A DNA stretch of 64,000 bases from Euwallacea fornicatus (Eukaryota; Arthropoda; Insecta; Coleoptera; Curculionidae). The stretch spans positions 4,898,001 to 4,962,000 of the forward strand of contig NC_089545.1 of the NCBI RefSeq assembly GCF_040115645.1, given 5' to 3'. A model generated the notes under the pieces. That model was not told where the DNA came from, did not search any database, and saw only the letters and a list, made by a program, of their open reading frames with translations. The translations under genes were made by a program, and so were the position numbers. The number at the start of each line of letters is the position of its first letter. The stretch's first letter is position 1. Shown piece by piece: positions 24,901 through 37,717 of this stretch.

Positions 24901-27900
24901 ATTTTCAACTCCTCGTTGAAGTTAATTCCTCTGCTTTTTACTTTTTTTTTGTGTTCTAGCAGCTTTGTTACATTACTTGCATACTCAACTGGGGAAATGA
25001 CACAATTTTTCATCGTTTAAATGAAATTAGCAAACAATTAGCAATATTTTTAGTTTATTGGCATATAACTGCACGAAACCTATATTTATATTCCGAACTT
25101 GAAAATAAACTATTAAGCGTAAACTTTTTATTAGAAGAGCAAAAAAAATTAGAGCCTCCAGCTTCTGCTGATCTGAATTATGACAATAATTCAACAGTTT
25201 GATCGAGGCGAAGTATCAATGTTATGAGAGAGACATTGCCAATGACCCGATTCGATATGTTCGCTCACTCTGTATTCTTCGGTATTGTAATAAGAAAGTA
25301 TCAGTAAACTAATTTGATCTCCGTTAATTATGGATATTGCGTTATTGCTCCATGCAGTTTATCCGTTCCAAAGTGTGTTCCTGAGCAAAGTCATTCGTTG
25401 AGGATAGACCTCACACGATCACCCGGTAAATTGGCTTTTTTAGGGCGTCCGCCATTCGTTTTATATTTATTTTAAATATTCATATTATACCAACGAAACT
25501 GTGTTATTAATTAATTCGATTTTTATTAATTTTTTAACATATTTATTATATGACGATGGGTTTACTGCTATAAGAAGCTCGGACGTAGGTAAAAAATGCC
25601 GCTTCTCTCAGGTAGTATATTATGACAGAACGTTTTTAGGATTTCGTGTTTCGTCGTTAACTTCATCACCACCACTTGATTCCAGTCATCATTAATCATC
25701 CAACCGGATTATATTAGTAACAATGTTACTCAGTCTTAACACATTGTAAAGACCCATTATTGAAAATATATCTCGAAAAAAGGTGACTTAATGATGATCC
25801 TCGGATTTGATTACTAAAGTGACTCGAGAGAATGAGGAATACGGTTCACCCTATAATTTCATGCACAATAAAACAATAAGCAAGTATTAGATCACTATTA
25901 ATAGTTCATTTCCGTTTTCATGCGAAATTACAACGATTTGTTCCATTAGACGAGTAATTTTGTTAATAAATTATTCCATCCAGACAGTTCATGATAAATT
26001 TGTAATAATAGACACGTTCCAAACAGCCCTGCTATTCCCATGATATATTACGTAACTACATAATTTTCTCGAGAATAGGCTGAGTTTCTCTATTAAAGGG
26101 AAGAGGAGAGTTTGAAGACTACAATTTTCTTGATGATTGTGCGCCAGTTTTATGCAGGCATTTTCTCTAACTGAATTTGAATAATAAAAATTTTAATTAT
26201 GTTTGACTATCTGGAGCATCTTGCTGAGACTGTTGCAGTGGCGCATTTCGTTGCTGCATCGTCGCTTGATTCCTGGGTCTTCCGGTTCTCCGCTTCCTCT
26301 TGGTCTGGGCACACCCCCTTTGATCCTTTCTTTTGCCGATTCCTGTCTGTGGGCTAGTTTAAGCAGAATAAAATCCGTGATATATGGCATGTCTTCACAA
26401 TTACGCAACAAATCTGGTCAATTTAGTTGCCGAACCGAAATTGATACTGCGAAAAACATATTCTGAAAAGTAAATTTATGCCAGTCAATCGTCGGAAATT
26501 CACCCAATTTCGCGGATATCGTGTTTATTGATTCTTAACTTTCGGCTGTAAATCCTGAAATTTGATTAATTCTCGGTTTATTATTTAGGGATTAATCTTT
26601 CAGACAAATGTTATGGCGCTGTACTTTTGTAAACGTTTGGACATTGATGATTCATATTTTCCTTCCTACCCGGTATTTACATACTTTGACGAGTGTTCTT
26701 TGACTAATTTGAGGAAAGTGGGACTGTGGCAAGTTTATTAGTCCAGTCAGGAGTAAGACATCCTTAACTTCTGCAGCTTGGCCGGACACCGGTGGTAAAT
26801 CATCTGCTTAAAACCACTTTACTGTGAATAAAACGGTTTAAATGCCTGAAAACAATTTTCGCAGAAATCATGTAATGTTAAGAAAATTTATTGCATTTTA
26901 TGCAAGTTATCAATGAAAAATAGAGGAAACGATTTCGCTCTCGACAAAAAGCCGAGAAACTTGGCCGAGCTCGCTTTTACAGCATCGCATTTATCTAAAC
27001 GATATTTATGTGTAACCTTTCCGGGGCTCTCTCGATATAATGCTGTAATAACTTCTCATAAGATAATATCAGCATCAAAATGAATTCTTGAACACATAAT
27101 CATAAGTTTTTATACTCGTGAAATCACAACCGGTTGTGCGCTTTAATGTTTTTATTAGCGTCTCTGAACGTGATGCTAGAAATCTGCCTTTGTTTTCGAC
27201 GTTTTGGATTAAATTTATTGTGGACTCACAAATGATTGATGTTTTTACCTTAATTTTATAGTGAGCTAAAATACTTTCGTGCACTTAGTTTCATTGCTTT
27301 TAGTTTGTCCTTCTCGAAGACTATGATTTGAACTTTAGTTTCTGGTGCCAGAAGAGCAGTGATGTTGAATTGGTGCCGATGTTGAGCATTGCTTCAGGTT
27401 AGTTTAAAGGAACGTCGAATCGAAACCGAAAGTGGTCGTTGGTTTCGTCCAAGTCTAAACACTATTCTGTATTAGTGTTAACTTATGTTCCAGAAGTCCT
27501 CAGCTACGTTCCGAAGGCAGGTTCTTCCTGGCGTCGACTCTTGGATAGAAACATTCAATATTAGCGGATCGTCTGCGTATCCGATTTTTAACTAATACGA
27601 AGGTTTCCGATGTTCAATTCTCTGCCTTGACGTAGTAGGAAATTCGACAATTCCTCCGTAGAAGACAGAGTTTTGTTGTATTCATCTTGACATTTCACAT
27701 AAAATTTTCGTCTTCGCAAGACTACGTTATTAAAAATAACGAAACAACAAAAACAATTAAATTTGGTATTTTTTCGATCAGGTGATGCAAACTGTCCGAG
27801 CCCACCAAAAAGCCACAAATCCCCAAAAAGGTTCCGAATGGACTAGAATTTCGACGGCACTTCTACACTGCTATTATCCCACCTTTAATTATTAAATTAC

Positions 27901-30900
27901 ATAATTTAAGGTTCGAACCGGTCACTCTGTTGAGCAATTTGCCGAAACCCAACACCCAACGTATCAATTAAGTTTCGATTCTCCATCGAATATCCAGATC
28001 TTCAAAAATTCGCCCATGTACCGAAAATATGAAAATTGTCAATTTGTGATGTAGTGATGAGGTATGTGCAACATCGTATGTCGTGATGTTAATTACATAT
28101 CTTTATTGGAGACCCAACGAAGAGTCATTCGGTAGATGCCACTGTACCAATTCCAGTCACTTTCCCTGGATGAATACAAAAGGAGAGTGAACATTCATTA
28201 TCGAAACGACACTTGACCAGGTAGCGGAGAAGTGAAACTTCACTCCGGTTAGTGGGAAGACCAACCAAGTGGTATCAAAAAGTGATAGGTAAGTTACGAG
28301 GATTAAGGAACATAAAAGGAGTTGTAGAATTCTAGAAAAAGAAAAATCTGCTACAGCTGCGTATTTGCTCTCGGATGGTCATTCGGTTTTTGATAACCGA
28401 TCTCCATCCACACCAACCAATACCAGGGTTATAGCACGCAGGATGAATAGCAGTGATGAGCCGCGACTGCTCAAGCTTTGTTACATTGGACGTACGGTGG
28501 TAAAGTATTTTAGATCCAGTTCAACCTGGATTTAATTTGGAAATTTCGGTACAAATCTGATGCAGTAATGAGGAACAAACCAACGATTAATTCTCGAATT
28601 ATGAAAAATCAAGAACACACTTGTTTATCCAGGCAGGTCGTCATCAACATAAAACTGTTCTATTTGTGAGTGGTTCTCAAACAATAACACGAACTAATAT
28701 AAAGTGTAAAATTTATGTGACGGAGTCTAGGCTAATTTTCACCAAACTTCATATACAAATCATTTAGTAGCTAAACACTCGCGATTTTAAAATAAATATT
28801 GAGGGAGATTTGTTTATTTGGACGAGTATTTATTTAGGGTATCATCGGATCAGTGCCATAAACCGATTTTTTCTTATTTTTACAGTCTTCAATAAATCAT
28901 AACTCTGTCAGCGAGTAAAACAGTAAACTGCATTTAATGGAAACGTGTTGAAGGTTCCATTAGTCGTCGAGGAAGGTAGAAGAGTTTTCCCGAAATTAAT
29001 CAAATATCTGATATTCTTTGACACGTGCGATTTGTGGAAAATGATGAATATCCTTGAGCAAACCGCCAGGCCAGCTACATATTTTCATTTATGAAATTCA
29101 GCGTATGAAGCAAGGATGTTGTAAAAGTAAAGTCTCAGTTGTACCTTGATAAAATTTGACGCAATAATTTTTGGCTTCGTGGACAAACAAGAATCTCCAT
29201 TTCCTATTCGACTTCTCCATTTCACTTTGCCACACGCTCCGTTCGTTGCCCGCGATGTTAGCTGCGCTAATACCTGAAAGAACTAAAAATATTATTGAAG
29301 TCAATATTATTATCGGTTTGTCGACATTGATACCCTAATGGTAAACTATTCGATGGAATCTATCTTCACATTACCACGGATCTATCATTTAATAATCAAT
29401 TAACGATGAGTATCTACCAAATATTTTTTTAATGACACAGACAGAAAAAGTTCCCATGGAATCGAAAGAATGAAATTGCAAGAATCTTTATTATCACAAG
29501 AGATAACCATCTTCTTTCGATCGGTGTTAATGGATTCATAAGGCCATATAGCGAGGCGTGGAAGGTGTCAAAAGCTCGGCCTTTGTTCGAATCACTCTTT
29601 TTGTCTTTGGCTTTTTCTTTTCGTGTGTGTTTTTATTGGTGATGTGGGTATGCACTCGAGGACGACGCCCCTCGGAGGATTGTAATTGTGGGTCATTTCA
29701 AAAGCTTCATTACCAGCCAATAAGTTATCTTCGAGACGTTCTCAATCAAATTTAAAAGCTTCTCGGATAATTAGCAGCTAGCTTCTATTGCGCTACATTC
29801 CGATTTTAAGTTAGAGCCTGAAGTAGGGACATATGAGGTCAGATCGGTTCCCACCGGACTCAAAAATGTCTTGAGAAAACGGTTCTGGTATAGTACGGCA
29901 AAAACGCATCCCTGGACCTTAAAATGTCCGAAGCGACCGCGATTATAGGCGATTTGTTTTGTTTTACACTTAATTGAGAATTTTAATCATCGCGTCTGAC
30001 CGGCAACAGGACATTAGCCGGGTTCAGATTGAGCCTGAATCGAATGTTTTGGAGGCCTGTGGAATGGCGTGCAGCTCGATAAAAAGTTGCTTCATTAGCG
30101 GGCTCTAAAATGCGCGGACATGCCCGAGAAAATTTAAGTGTATTATTAACCCAATACTCAGCACAAAGAGGCAACAACTATAGTGAGAGCCGGGAAAAGT
30201 TGGAATTGGAATTCGCGTACAGCATCAATTCGAAAAGACATCTCTCGTGCAATCGCGAATAAATTTACTTCTGCTGGACGGTGATCTTTTCCCTTGTCAA
30301 TGCCGATCTGAAATCCCACTGACCTTTATAAGCCTAAACCGAGTTACGCATAATCAGGCCACTGCCACTGAAGAAGATCGCGATTGAATAGCTGATTTCT
30401 GCGGTGATATTTATGTTCCAACGGAGTTGAACTGTTTTGTGGGTTGCATACGCAATACCCTAAAAAAATCTCGAATAAACGAATCATTTTCGGAAATACG
30501 CCATGGGGCCCAAACGACTAGGAATCCCCAATAGTGTCAGCTGTGCGTCTAAGATGAGGGGGTGCTTGTCAATTTACGGCCCGAATCCACTGACATGCTT
30601 TTCAACAAATCCGAGTTTAGAACCTACTTTTACGCCTAATTTTCCCTAAAAATAAGGAACAAAAAACAGACGCAAAAAAAAACGGGGGTTACGTAATCAA
30701 GGAAAATGAGACTAATAAAAAAAATTGAAAATTTGACCGCGAAATGCGGGAAGAAATTAAGCGATAAAGCAAAATCGAAGAGCAGCGCAAGCGGTAAAGT
30801 TATAAGTTGAATGCACGTTAATCGGGATAAGCAGGAACAGAACTTATGACTTAAATCGAAAATTATTGATTCGAAATTATTGAAAAGGAGATCTTGTGAA

Positions 30901-31800
30901 CGACAAAAACAGACAGAATTACAAAACGATCGACTATGTTGATGAGCGGGAACACCCAGGAGTAAACATTCGCTAATAAGACACTGCTCGCAAGCATGCG
31001 ACCGCTTTCCTTCTAGGATTTAGAATAACAGCGCGGCTCCTTGAGCCCATGAACTTTTTGATCTAAGCCAATCAGGAATCCCTAGAAAATTCAAGTGTGT
31101 CAGTTAATTTATTTTCGTCGAAGAAAAAATATTCGTTTCTATACCAAAAAGAACGAAACAAGTTGTTCGTACTTTAAATGCGACACAGCCTCGAAAAGCC
31201 ATAGCAAATCGGCATATAAACTCCTCTCAGGAGCATTATTCTCATCCTTCAGTCGACTGCTTTACGTCTTACGTTGTGCATTGTCCCTTCAGGCAGCCAT
31301 TTGCATATCGTAGTTTATTCAACGGCAGAACAAAGTGCCACTAGCAATTGATGTGAAAAAGAAGAACAGAAGACAAAAAGAAGAAGACCCGACCGAAAGA
31401 AGAACTGCCAAGATGAAGTAAGTCCTGTATGTTTAATGGAAGGCATTCGGGTTCGAGCTGTCTCGTGCCTGTCTCCTAAATCAGACGGGCTGCCTATTAG
31501 GAGCGGTATCAAGATAGATTATCGAACTGGGAGCCGTATGTAAATGTTGAAGACCAAGAAAAGAAGAAGAAGAGTATTGATGTCCTGTTGGCGAATTTGT
31601 CAATAGAGTGATGCGCCAAGCATGCAGATTTCACTGAGCAAGATGGATGAAGTCGTCCGTCTTAAACGTTCCTTTCATTCAGCTAGACGTGATGCTGGAG
31701 TGATTAATTTATTTCGCGCAAATTAGAGCTGTGTTAAGGATCTGATGAGTCATTTGTCAATATATAGGTGGGCAAAGCTACCTATAATATGTGCTCCAAG
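21996..31800. other. wg-Wnt6 intergenic DNA, part 5
   Basis: About 9.8 kb with no host exon I can recognise. Single transposon-like ends occur at 22020 (ACAGAGTGTC), 22665 (ACAGGGTGAAG), 23126 (CAGGGTTATTC), 23250 (ACAGGATGTCCC), 23537 (ACAGGGTGTCC) and 24838 (ACAGGGTGGTA), so small MITE fragments are dense at 22.0-24.9 kb. Open frames (for example 24651-25013 on the - strand) have no family features. Confidence 0.45.
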
Positions 31801-31803
31801 TCA

Positions 31804-31868
31804 GTGACGTAGAAGCCGACGAAATCGGAGGAAGTGACGTCACTGTGACAACTTACGTCTGACGTAGG
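31804..31868. promoter_or_regulatory. Cluster of CRE-like TGACGT sites
   Basis: TGACGT occurs at 31804, as the palindrome GTGACGTCAC at 31834-31843 and again near 31862 (CTGACGTAG), with CTTACGTCTG between. This is the CREB/ATF binding core. A GACGACA...TGTCGTC inverted repeat follows near 31901-31918. It sits about 5.8 kb upstream of the Wnt6 start. A regulatory role is inferred only from motif density. Confidence 0.3.
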
Positions 31869-31869
31869 G

Positions 31870-33202
31870 GTCGGTTACGTTTGCGCACCACGCACCTCTG
31901 ACGACAAAATGTCGTCACGAGAGTACTAAATCATGACATCCCTTCGTTACGAATGGAAAAATTTTAGTGGAACGTCTGCGATTGTTTGTCGTATCTAGTC
32001 CTTTTCGATTATCGTCGCATGCTATGAATTAGCATGTCGGATGGCAAGACCCATTTACGAGGCCAGTCTGGCTCGCGCGTAACATGAAATCCATTCCTTC
32101 CGTTTAAATTTAGATCTTGTCGATATCTAATAACCTCGACTTAAATATCGTTCAATTGTTGGTCCTATTCACTTTTCAACCGAACCTCTCCACGTAACAA
32201 GAGATAAATAATTGTATTGTCTCGAATTTCGGCAGTACCCAGTCTGGTGCACCGTTACATCGTCAATTAAGCTCGGGTCATTCTTCCAGGTTCCGTTCCC
32301 AAGACGTCAAACTCGCAATCGCGGTGGCAGCAGGAATCTGCGAATTCCTGCGTCTCGGTTCGCGCTCGCATTTTGCTGTCACCGGCGACAAAAAACGACT
32401 TCTCCTGCTGGTTTATTTCGCTGCTGCGAAGGTTAATTCGGAGCAGCAGCGGTGAAATGGGGCCCTTCGACAAGTGGCCTCGCCCGATTTACGATTGACA
32501 GGAGATATCCCCCCGTATCTTCTCCAACTTGCTGCCCGGTTGCCCGCTCCATCTGATTTAATTATGCTACTTCGTCTGTCGTTTTGGTGGCTAATAATAA
32601 TCCTACATCCATTCAATGTCGAGATTAAATTGCATGTGATTATAATAATAATAATACAAGATTTGTTTTATCATTCGCCTGCTTAATACATACATAATCT
32701 TCTTATTTATAAGCAGAGGTGGATTAGTTCCTGTCGACTCCACCGTTTCTATGATGAGGCCGCGTTTAATGTTTCGTTATGAATAATTGATTGTTTGTTG
32801 TAAATGATGCTTACATTAGGACTAATTGATTGTTTGGCCTGAGGATATCTGAAATAATTGGTTTCAATTAAACTGTGAAAGGAGCGTATTATACTTCCTT
32901 TTCCAAAATTGCGATGCAAAATTCGACATCCCTAGCAGTTTCCGGTGAGTCCGGAATGGGACTTTCCTCCGGTTTGGCGACTACTGAAGAACTCAGCTAG
33001 GTGGAATATCGGGCTCTCAGTTCTAAACTCGTCAAATTATGCATCAAATCAGTTCTCTCGACACTAATCGAGGTTCGTACTCATGCTGCAATTTCATTCA
33101 AGCACGAACGTATCACAAACATCGCCAAATTCGGCACCCGGCTTTATGAAATTTTAATCCAATATCGATTCGCATTTTATCAGGTTCAGTTGCATTTTTA
33201 CA
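31870..33202. other. wg-Wnt6 intergenic DNA, part 6
   Basis: Moderately GC-rich (especially 32280-32560) but without a recognisable exon. Overlapping open frames on both strands at 32212-32686 reflect base composition rather than coding signal. A short TAA/ATA run is at 32640-32656. Confidence 0.4.
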
Positions 33203-34217
33203 CAGGGCTGGGCGAAAGTCCGGAATAAAATTAATATCCTTTCAACGAGTAACTTATAAAAAAAACGCCGAAACACGTGAATTGATTTTGAATTGTGCGC
33301 ATTTTTCGGCAATAAAATGAAATCATTTCCTTCCACCCCTTGGCTGCAAGTCTACCCTACTTTTTTAAAATGGAAGAACATACGTCGATGTTGGCTCGTT
33401 GAAAAGCTCGTGAAAAATGGAATCCTTCCATACCCTTCCCTTTCGTTTAGTTATGTGATTATTAGAAAATAATACCACTCCCTTGAGGAGACAAAAAATT
33501 ACGAATACCTCCTCAGTCGCATCAACAGTTCAATTAACGTTGTTGATGCCGAAAATGTCCTCCCCCCTATACTTGGCATGTCCCCAGGCAATGGCAAATC
33601 CCAATAAAAATTAATATGTTATCCTTATGCTTTAAAACGGAATTAAAAAAATGTGGTGTTTATCGAGGCAATAAACTTGGCACAAAAAAGGCAGCAATTT
33701 TTTTCGCTTTTTGAAGTCCATCTTGATATGCTAAATACCACTTGGCTCGTTTATTTTATCGATGCAAAATAAAAACTCATTGAAAATTAAAAACAGCACA
33801 TCGATATTAATTTTTATTGGAGTGTGCCATTGCCCGGGAGCATGCTAACTAGAGGGAAGAGGACATTTTCAGCACCTGCCACATTAAATAACCTGTAGAT
33901 AGAGCTAAGAAGGTATAAATTTTTTTTTTTGGTTTTAAAAGGTTTTTTTTTTATTTCCAAATAACCCCTTAACTTAAAAAAAAATGGTGTGGTAAGATTT
34001 AATTTTTCACTAGCTTTACAACAAGCCCACACATGACATATGTTTCCATTAAAACAAAAAGTTAGGTGGAGTTACAGCTCAGGGGTCGAAGGAAAATATT
34101 TCATTTCGCTGCCGAAAAATACGCGCAACTCAAAATCAATTCACGTGTTTAAGCAGGTTTTTTCATGCCAATCGTCGAAGACAGATTAATTTTATCCCGG
34201 GCTCACGCCCAGCCCTG
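33203..34217. mobile_element. Fold-back element with CAGGGCTGGGCG ends, arms about 400 bp
   Basis: The left end is CAGGGCTGGGCGAAAGTCCG and the right end is its near reverse complement. Strong arm matches include ATAAAATTAAT, AACACGTGAATTGATTTTGA, ATTTTTCGGCA, GAAATGAAAT-like blocks, GTGAAAAAT and, deep inside, GGCAATGGCA...CCAATAAAAATTAATAT (near 33590 and 33810). Each arm is about 400 bp and the unique middle is under 200 bp. The terminal sequence differs from the CAGGGTGT group, so it is a separate family. No TA or TTAA target duplication is clear. No transposase. Confidence 0.75.
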
Positions 34218-36569
34218 CACGCGAATTTTACAAAATGTTACCAAAACTTAGTAAAGCTGATAAAACTACAACCAATCTAAATTCAGTCGAGATTTCGAGA
34301 ATCCTGCTACTTGTTGACTGATCTGCGGAGCCTGAAATCACCGGATACTCCGAAGGGTGGATGTTGTTCTTGAATTTCGTATAGTCGCACGAAAAAAAAT
34401 ACCAGAAAAATTGATTAAGTTTGAATAAGTCAAGTTCATGTCCATTAATCAGTCGTTCCAGGAGGCGATGACTCAAAGTACCGAAATCGACGAAATCTTA
34501 AGCAAGAAATGGAGATGATCACTTTTACTTGATACCAGCCGAGAGTCGAAATTCGTTCAGCGTATGCAATGCTTAGCTCCAACGAGCGAACGCTCGTCGT
34601 GTCGAATTGCCTACTAATTAAACGATTAACTATCAGTAGCTTAAATTATTAAATATTAAATTAAATGAATTAAATTACTAAACCTATCAATTGCCGACAT
34701 CCTTATTTTTCCATTAATATACGTTCTTCCATAAAAAGAAATTGACACTGCCCAAGCTAAATGAAAGCATGGCGGTACACAAATAGTTCTTTAACTGAGG
34801 ACATATTTATTAAAATGGTTGCAACCTAGGTGTAAAACTTAATTACGAGAATACTCGTATTTCCACAACATTGCTTAACACACATTTCAATAAATTTTCC
34901 TTTCGTGCATGTCGAATAATCTCAGCTAAAGGATATTTTATTGTGCATTCTCCGATAGAGACGAAGACAAGTGAACATTCAAATGGGAACCCAATTCATA
35001 TTGCAACATAATGCGTAATCGAGCATGACGCAAAAGGTCACACAGTTAAAGAACCTCAAATTTGTAAGTGTGAAACCTGATATGACTGACTCATGAAATG
35101 TAAAATTAATTCTATGTGTGTTAAACGTGAAATCATTATCCTAACCGTACAATCTACGCTGAATTTGTTCGTTTTTATGGTTCTGTGTATTAACGTATTT
35201 TTCCTGGTAACCAAAATAAACCGCTCCAGACGCAAACTGTGAAACTATCCAACAAATATCTCTCATAACCAGCCCATAAATCTCAATTTTGCACCGGTAC
35301 TTAAATATTGTTTACACCTGAAATTTTTCTAATGACGTATTTTGACATAAACCCCTCGATAAACAAACGTGAGAAATAGTCATTGGAACTTTCTGAACTG
35401 GCAACAATTATTTTTACGATCGTTTTATAATCCTGCTTTAAACCGAATCAATTTTCCCCGAAAAGTTTGAGAAAAACGCCTATCAGCAGAAAACTCCACG
35501 CAGGAAAAGAAAATCGGCCACGCATTCCAAAAGTTATTCCCGGTTGCCGCTGAAGTGACAGCAGCCAGTTTATCTACCAGGTTTAGCACCGTTTGACTTT
35601 TGTTTAGCTGAAGATTTATCTTGCAGGAATATTGGTGATACAATGCTCGCTGGGGATTTCTTAGGCTCATTTCGAACCCATGGAAAATTTGCGTGCTTGA
35701 AGAGAGATCAAGAGGCTGCGCAAACGTGCTGGTTCAGAAATACCGGGTATTTGTATGATGCATGACATATTATAGTCATGTGAGAGGCATAATCAATCCG
35801 TTAAGAAATGTTTTCTAAGAAACGCTGAATTGCTGAATACTGTCGATGCATGGGAGTTAATCGCAAATGGGTCCTCAGTTGGTCGTACCTATCTGGGAGA
35901 ACGAATTCGCGGCTGATTGTCGCGGCAAACAATGACTAATTTACCCAAAATGTGAGATTTTTGGGACTGAAACTCCTAACACCTCACCACTACTAAGACT
36001 GCGATCGATCTTTTTGAACTTCCATGTTGTTTGTAATTTTTTATTATGCATTTTCATTGAGTTTCACACGAAACACACGGAAAAAAAAGAATATTCTGTC
36101 GTAGCAACTTACGCAGATATTGTTCTTGTGGTGTGTCATATTTTATGCGATATCGATTGAAATTCTATTGCCTTAGGCCTTCGAGCAGTATTTATATTCA
36201 CCACACGTTATATGTTATATGTTATTTATCTAATAACATGCGATCGCCCTTGCGTTATTCCTACCTTCTAGATTGATGGTGAGATGATTTCGCTTTTCGA
36301 TGAGCACACATTCAGGTTAAATTACGTACAATAAGAAAGAGATGTCTTATAACGCATCGAGAAGAGAATTTGATTAATTACTTTATGTCGCTATGCTAAT
36401 TACTCGATTTTGCCGGTTAGCACCTTTGTGGGTGCATTCTCGCAGTGCCCCCTCACTAATCGGGTCTCTCCTCAGTGATGCGCTCTACTAAGCCATACCT
36501 CACCTAACAATAAACGGGACAATCGGGTCTCTTACGTTAATAGAGAAGGTCTATTCAGCAGGAAGCCAT
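34218..36569. other. wg-Wnt6 intergenic DNA, part 7
   Basis: AT-rich, with no gene, repeat array or transposon end recognised. Confidence 0.45.
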
Positions 36570-36959
36570 TCAGCATCGTGCTAATCTTTCAAATGAATCC
36601 GCATCGTAACACAAGATGCGGCACTGGAGTTCGGTGTTTTTGAAATGATCATAGAATCGGTAGTTTTTTATATATAATTTTTTTATTATAAAGTGGTCGA
36701 AAACATGGCATTTTCTAATCATGAAGAGAAAATTACGTCTGGCACGTGCTGCCTGTTCTCGTCGACGCAATGTTGAAAACGTTAAAAAAAAATTGGCTTC
36801 TACTCTTTCCAATAGGTCTCCGTCGATTTCGGTGATTTGATATTGTATTACTCTTTTTAAATCTTCTAATGTACGAGGCTTCGCCTCGTAGAGGCGTGTC
36901 TTCAGAAAGCTCCATAAAAAGAAATCATAGAAGAAGTCAGGCGACCGAAGAGACTGCAA
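36570..36959 (-). pseudogene. Mariner-superfamily transposase C-terminal fragment
   Basis: The - strand frame of 129 residues starts with LRSPDFFYDFFLWSFLKTRLY and continues with RTLEDLKRVIQYQITEI. This matches the region around the third catalytic residue of mariner-superfamily transposases (SPDL.P.DFFLWG.LK..VY) and the following helix (RT.EDLK..I...I..I). The motif is corrupted (SPDFFYD instead of SPDL.P.D) and the rest of the catalytic core is not readable upstream. It is therefore a dead fragment. It lies about 700 bp upstream of the Wnt6 start codon, in opposite orientation to Wnt6. Confidence 0.65.
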
Positions 36960-37429
36960 TCACAGACACACCACTCCTAACTAAACAATCATTAACGAAT
37001 ATTTGATGTTCTAGCGTCCACGAGGGCTCCATGGTGGCAACTGAATGAAATAATAATATGCTATGAGCCAAAGAACGAAGTGCCTGTAGAAACATAACCC
37101 TTCCGTAGTAAATGGTCCAGCACTGTTCAATTTAAAAACACTTGGTTCCCACGCCGCACCCTATATCTGCCATTGGCCAAATGGAGATTGTGATTTTTTT
37201 TCATAACGGTGTTAGATATTCGTGACCTAAGGGGAAAGAAAGCTTGTCAGATATGAACAAACAATTCCAGATCGGCATCTGAACGATCGTTTCTTCTACG
37301 TAAGAGCACCCCCATGTTTATGTTCCTTTGATCATCAAATCATTCTTTGCAAGACGTCTTAAACAGTACCAGGCACCCGTTAATCGAAAGTTATGTTTCA
37401 TGTCTCATTTACACAAGTGGGAGCGCAAA

Positions 37430-37667
37430 AATTGCTTCCCCAAGATCATTCCCGAGCACCTGACGGCGCTGCCGTGCTCAGTAATTGGCGGCGCGGCGTC
37501 TTAAGCACCCTAAAGTCGTTCTGACTCCGAAAATCGGCGCAAGCGTTCGTTATAGAGTTTTAGTCCTCGGCGAGACAGTTGCTGTTCGTTTCATTGTGCT
37601 CGTGGTATCACCGCTTACGTTTGTCCCGGCGCGTGCAGTGATGGGGCACGCGGCAAAGTGAGATGCG
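37430..37667 (+). promoter_or_regulatory. Wnt6: Wnt6 leader / probable promoter-proximal region
   Basis: A GC- and CpG-richer island in otherwise AT-rich DNA that ends at the Wnt6 start codon. It is inferred to contain the 5'UTR and perhaps the transcription start. No TATA box stands out. Two ATGs precede or overlap the main start: 37641 (a seven-codon uORF ending TGA at 37659-37661) and 37663 (overlapping and out of frame). Confidence 0.45.
37641..37661 (+). promoter_or_regulatory. Short upstream ORF before Wnt6
   Basis: ATG GGG CAC GCG GCA AAG TGA, with G at -3 and G at +4, ends six bases before the Wnt6 ATG. If transcription starts upstream it would be translated first and could dampen Wnt6 translation. 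Whether it is transcribed is not known. Confidence 0.4.
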
Positions 37668-37717
37668 ATGCGCGCGGTCCTCGTGCCCGTCTGTCTGCTG
37701 CTCATTTCCACCTCCTG
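37668..37717 (+). CDS. Wnt6: Wnt6, coding exon 1 (signal peptide)
   Basis: This tiny exon encodes MRAVLVPVCLLLISTS plus the first two bases of a tryptophan codon, then the donor GTAAGT (37718). It is a textbook signal peptide: a positively charged start, the hydrophobic core AVLVPVCLLLI, and a small polar end. It directs the Wnt ligand into the secretory pathway. The link to the exon at 53249 is inferred from three points: the phase fits exactly (TG|G restores W), W-A/S-x-G-S is what precedes the mature start in other insect Wnt6 proteins, and the downstream exon has no start of its own. The exon is too short to be found by length-based gene calling. The 15.5 kb intron that follows holds no better candidate that I noticed. 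ATG 37668 is chosen because it alone is in frame with the hydrophobic core. Confidence 0.8.

Noticed and set aside
24651..25013. 120-codon - strand frame in the intergenic interval
   Set aside because: No recognisable domain, signal or splice context; contains a CAGGGTGG-like transposon end inside it.
26193..26466. Overlapping frames on both strands near 26.2-26.5 kb
   Set aside because: The - strand frame has a proline/glycine/arginine-rich patch but no recognisable motif or splice sites; could not be supported.
27900..27925. GGTTCGAACC-like word as a tRNA T-arm
   Set aside because: No matching acceptor stem, D-arm or anticodon arm around it.
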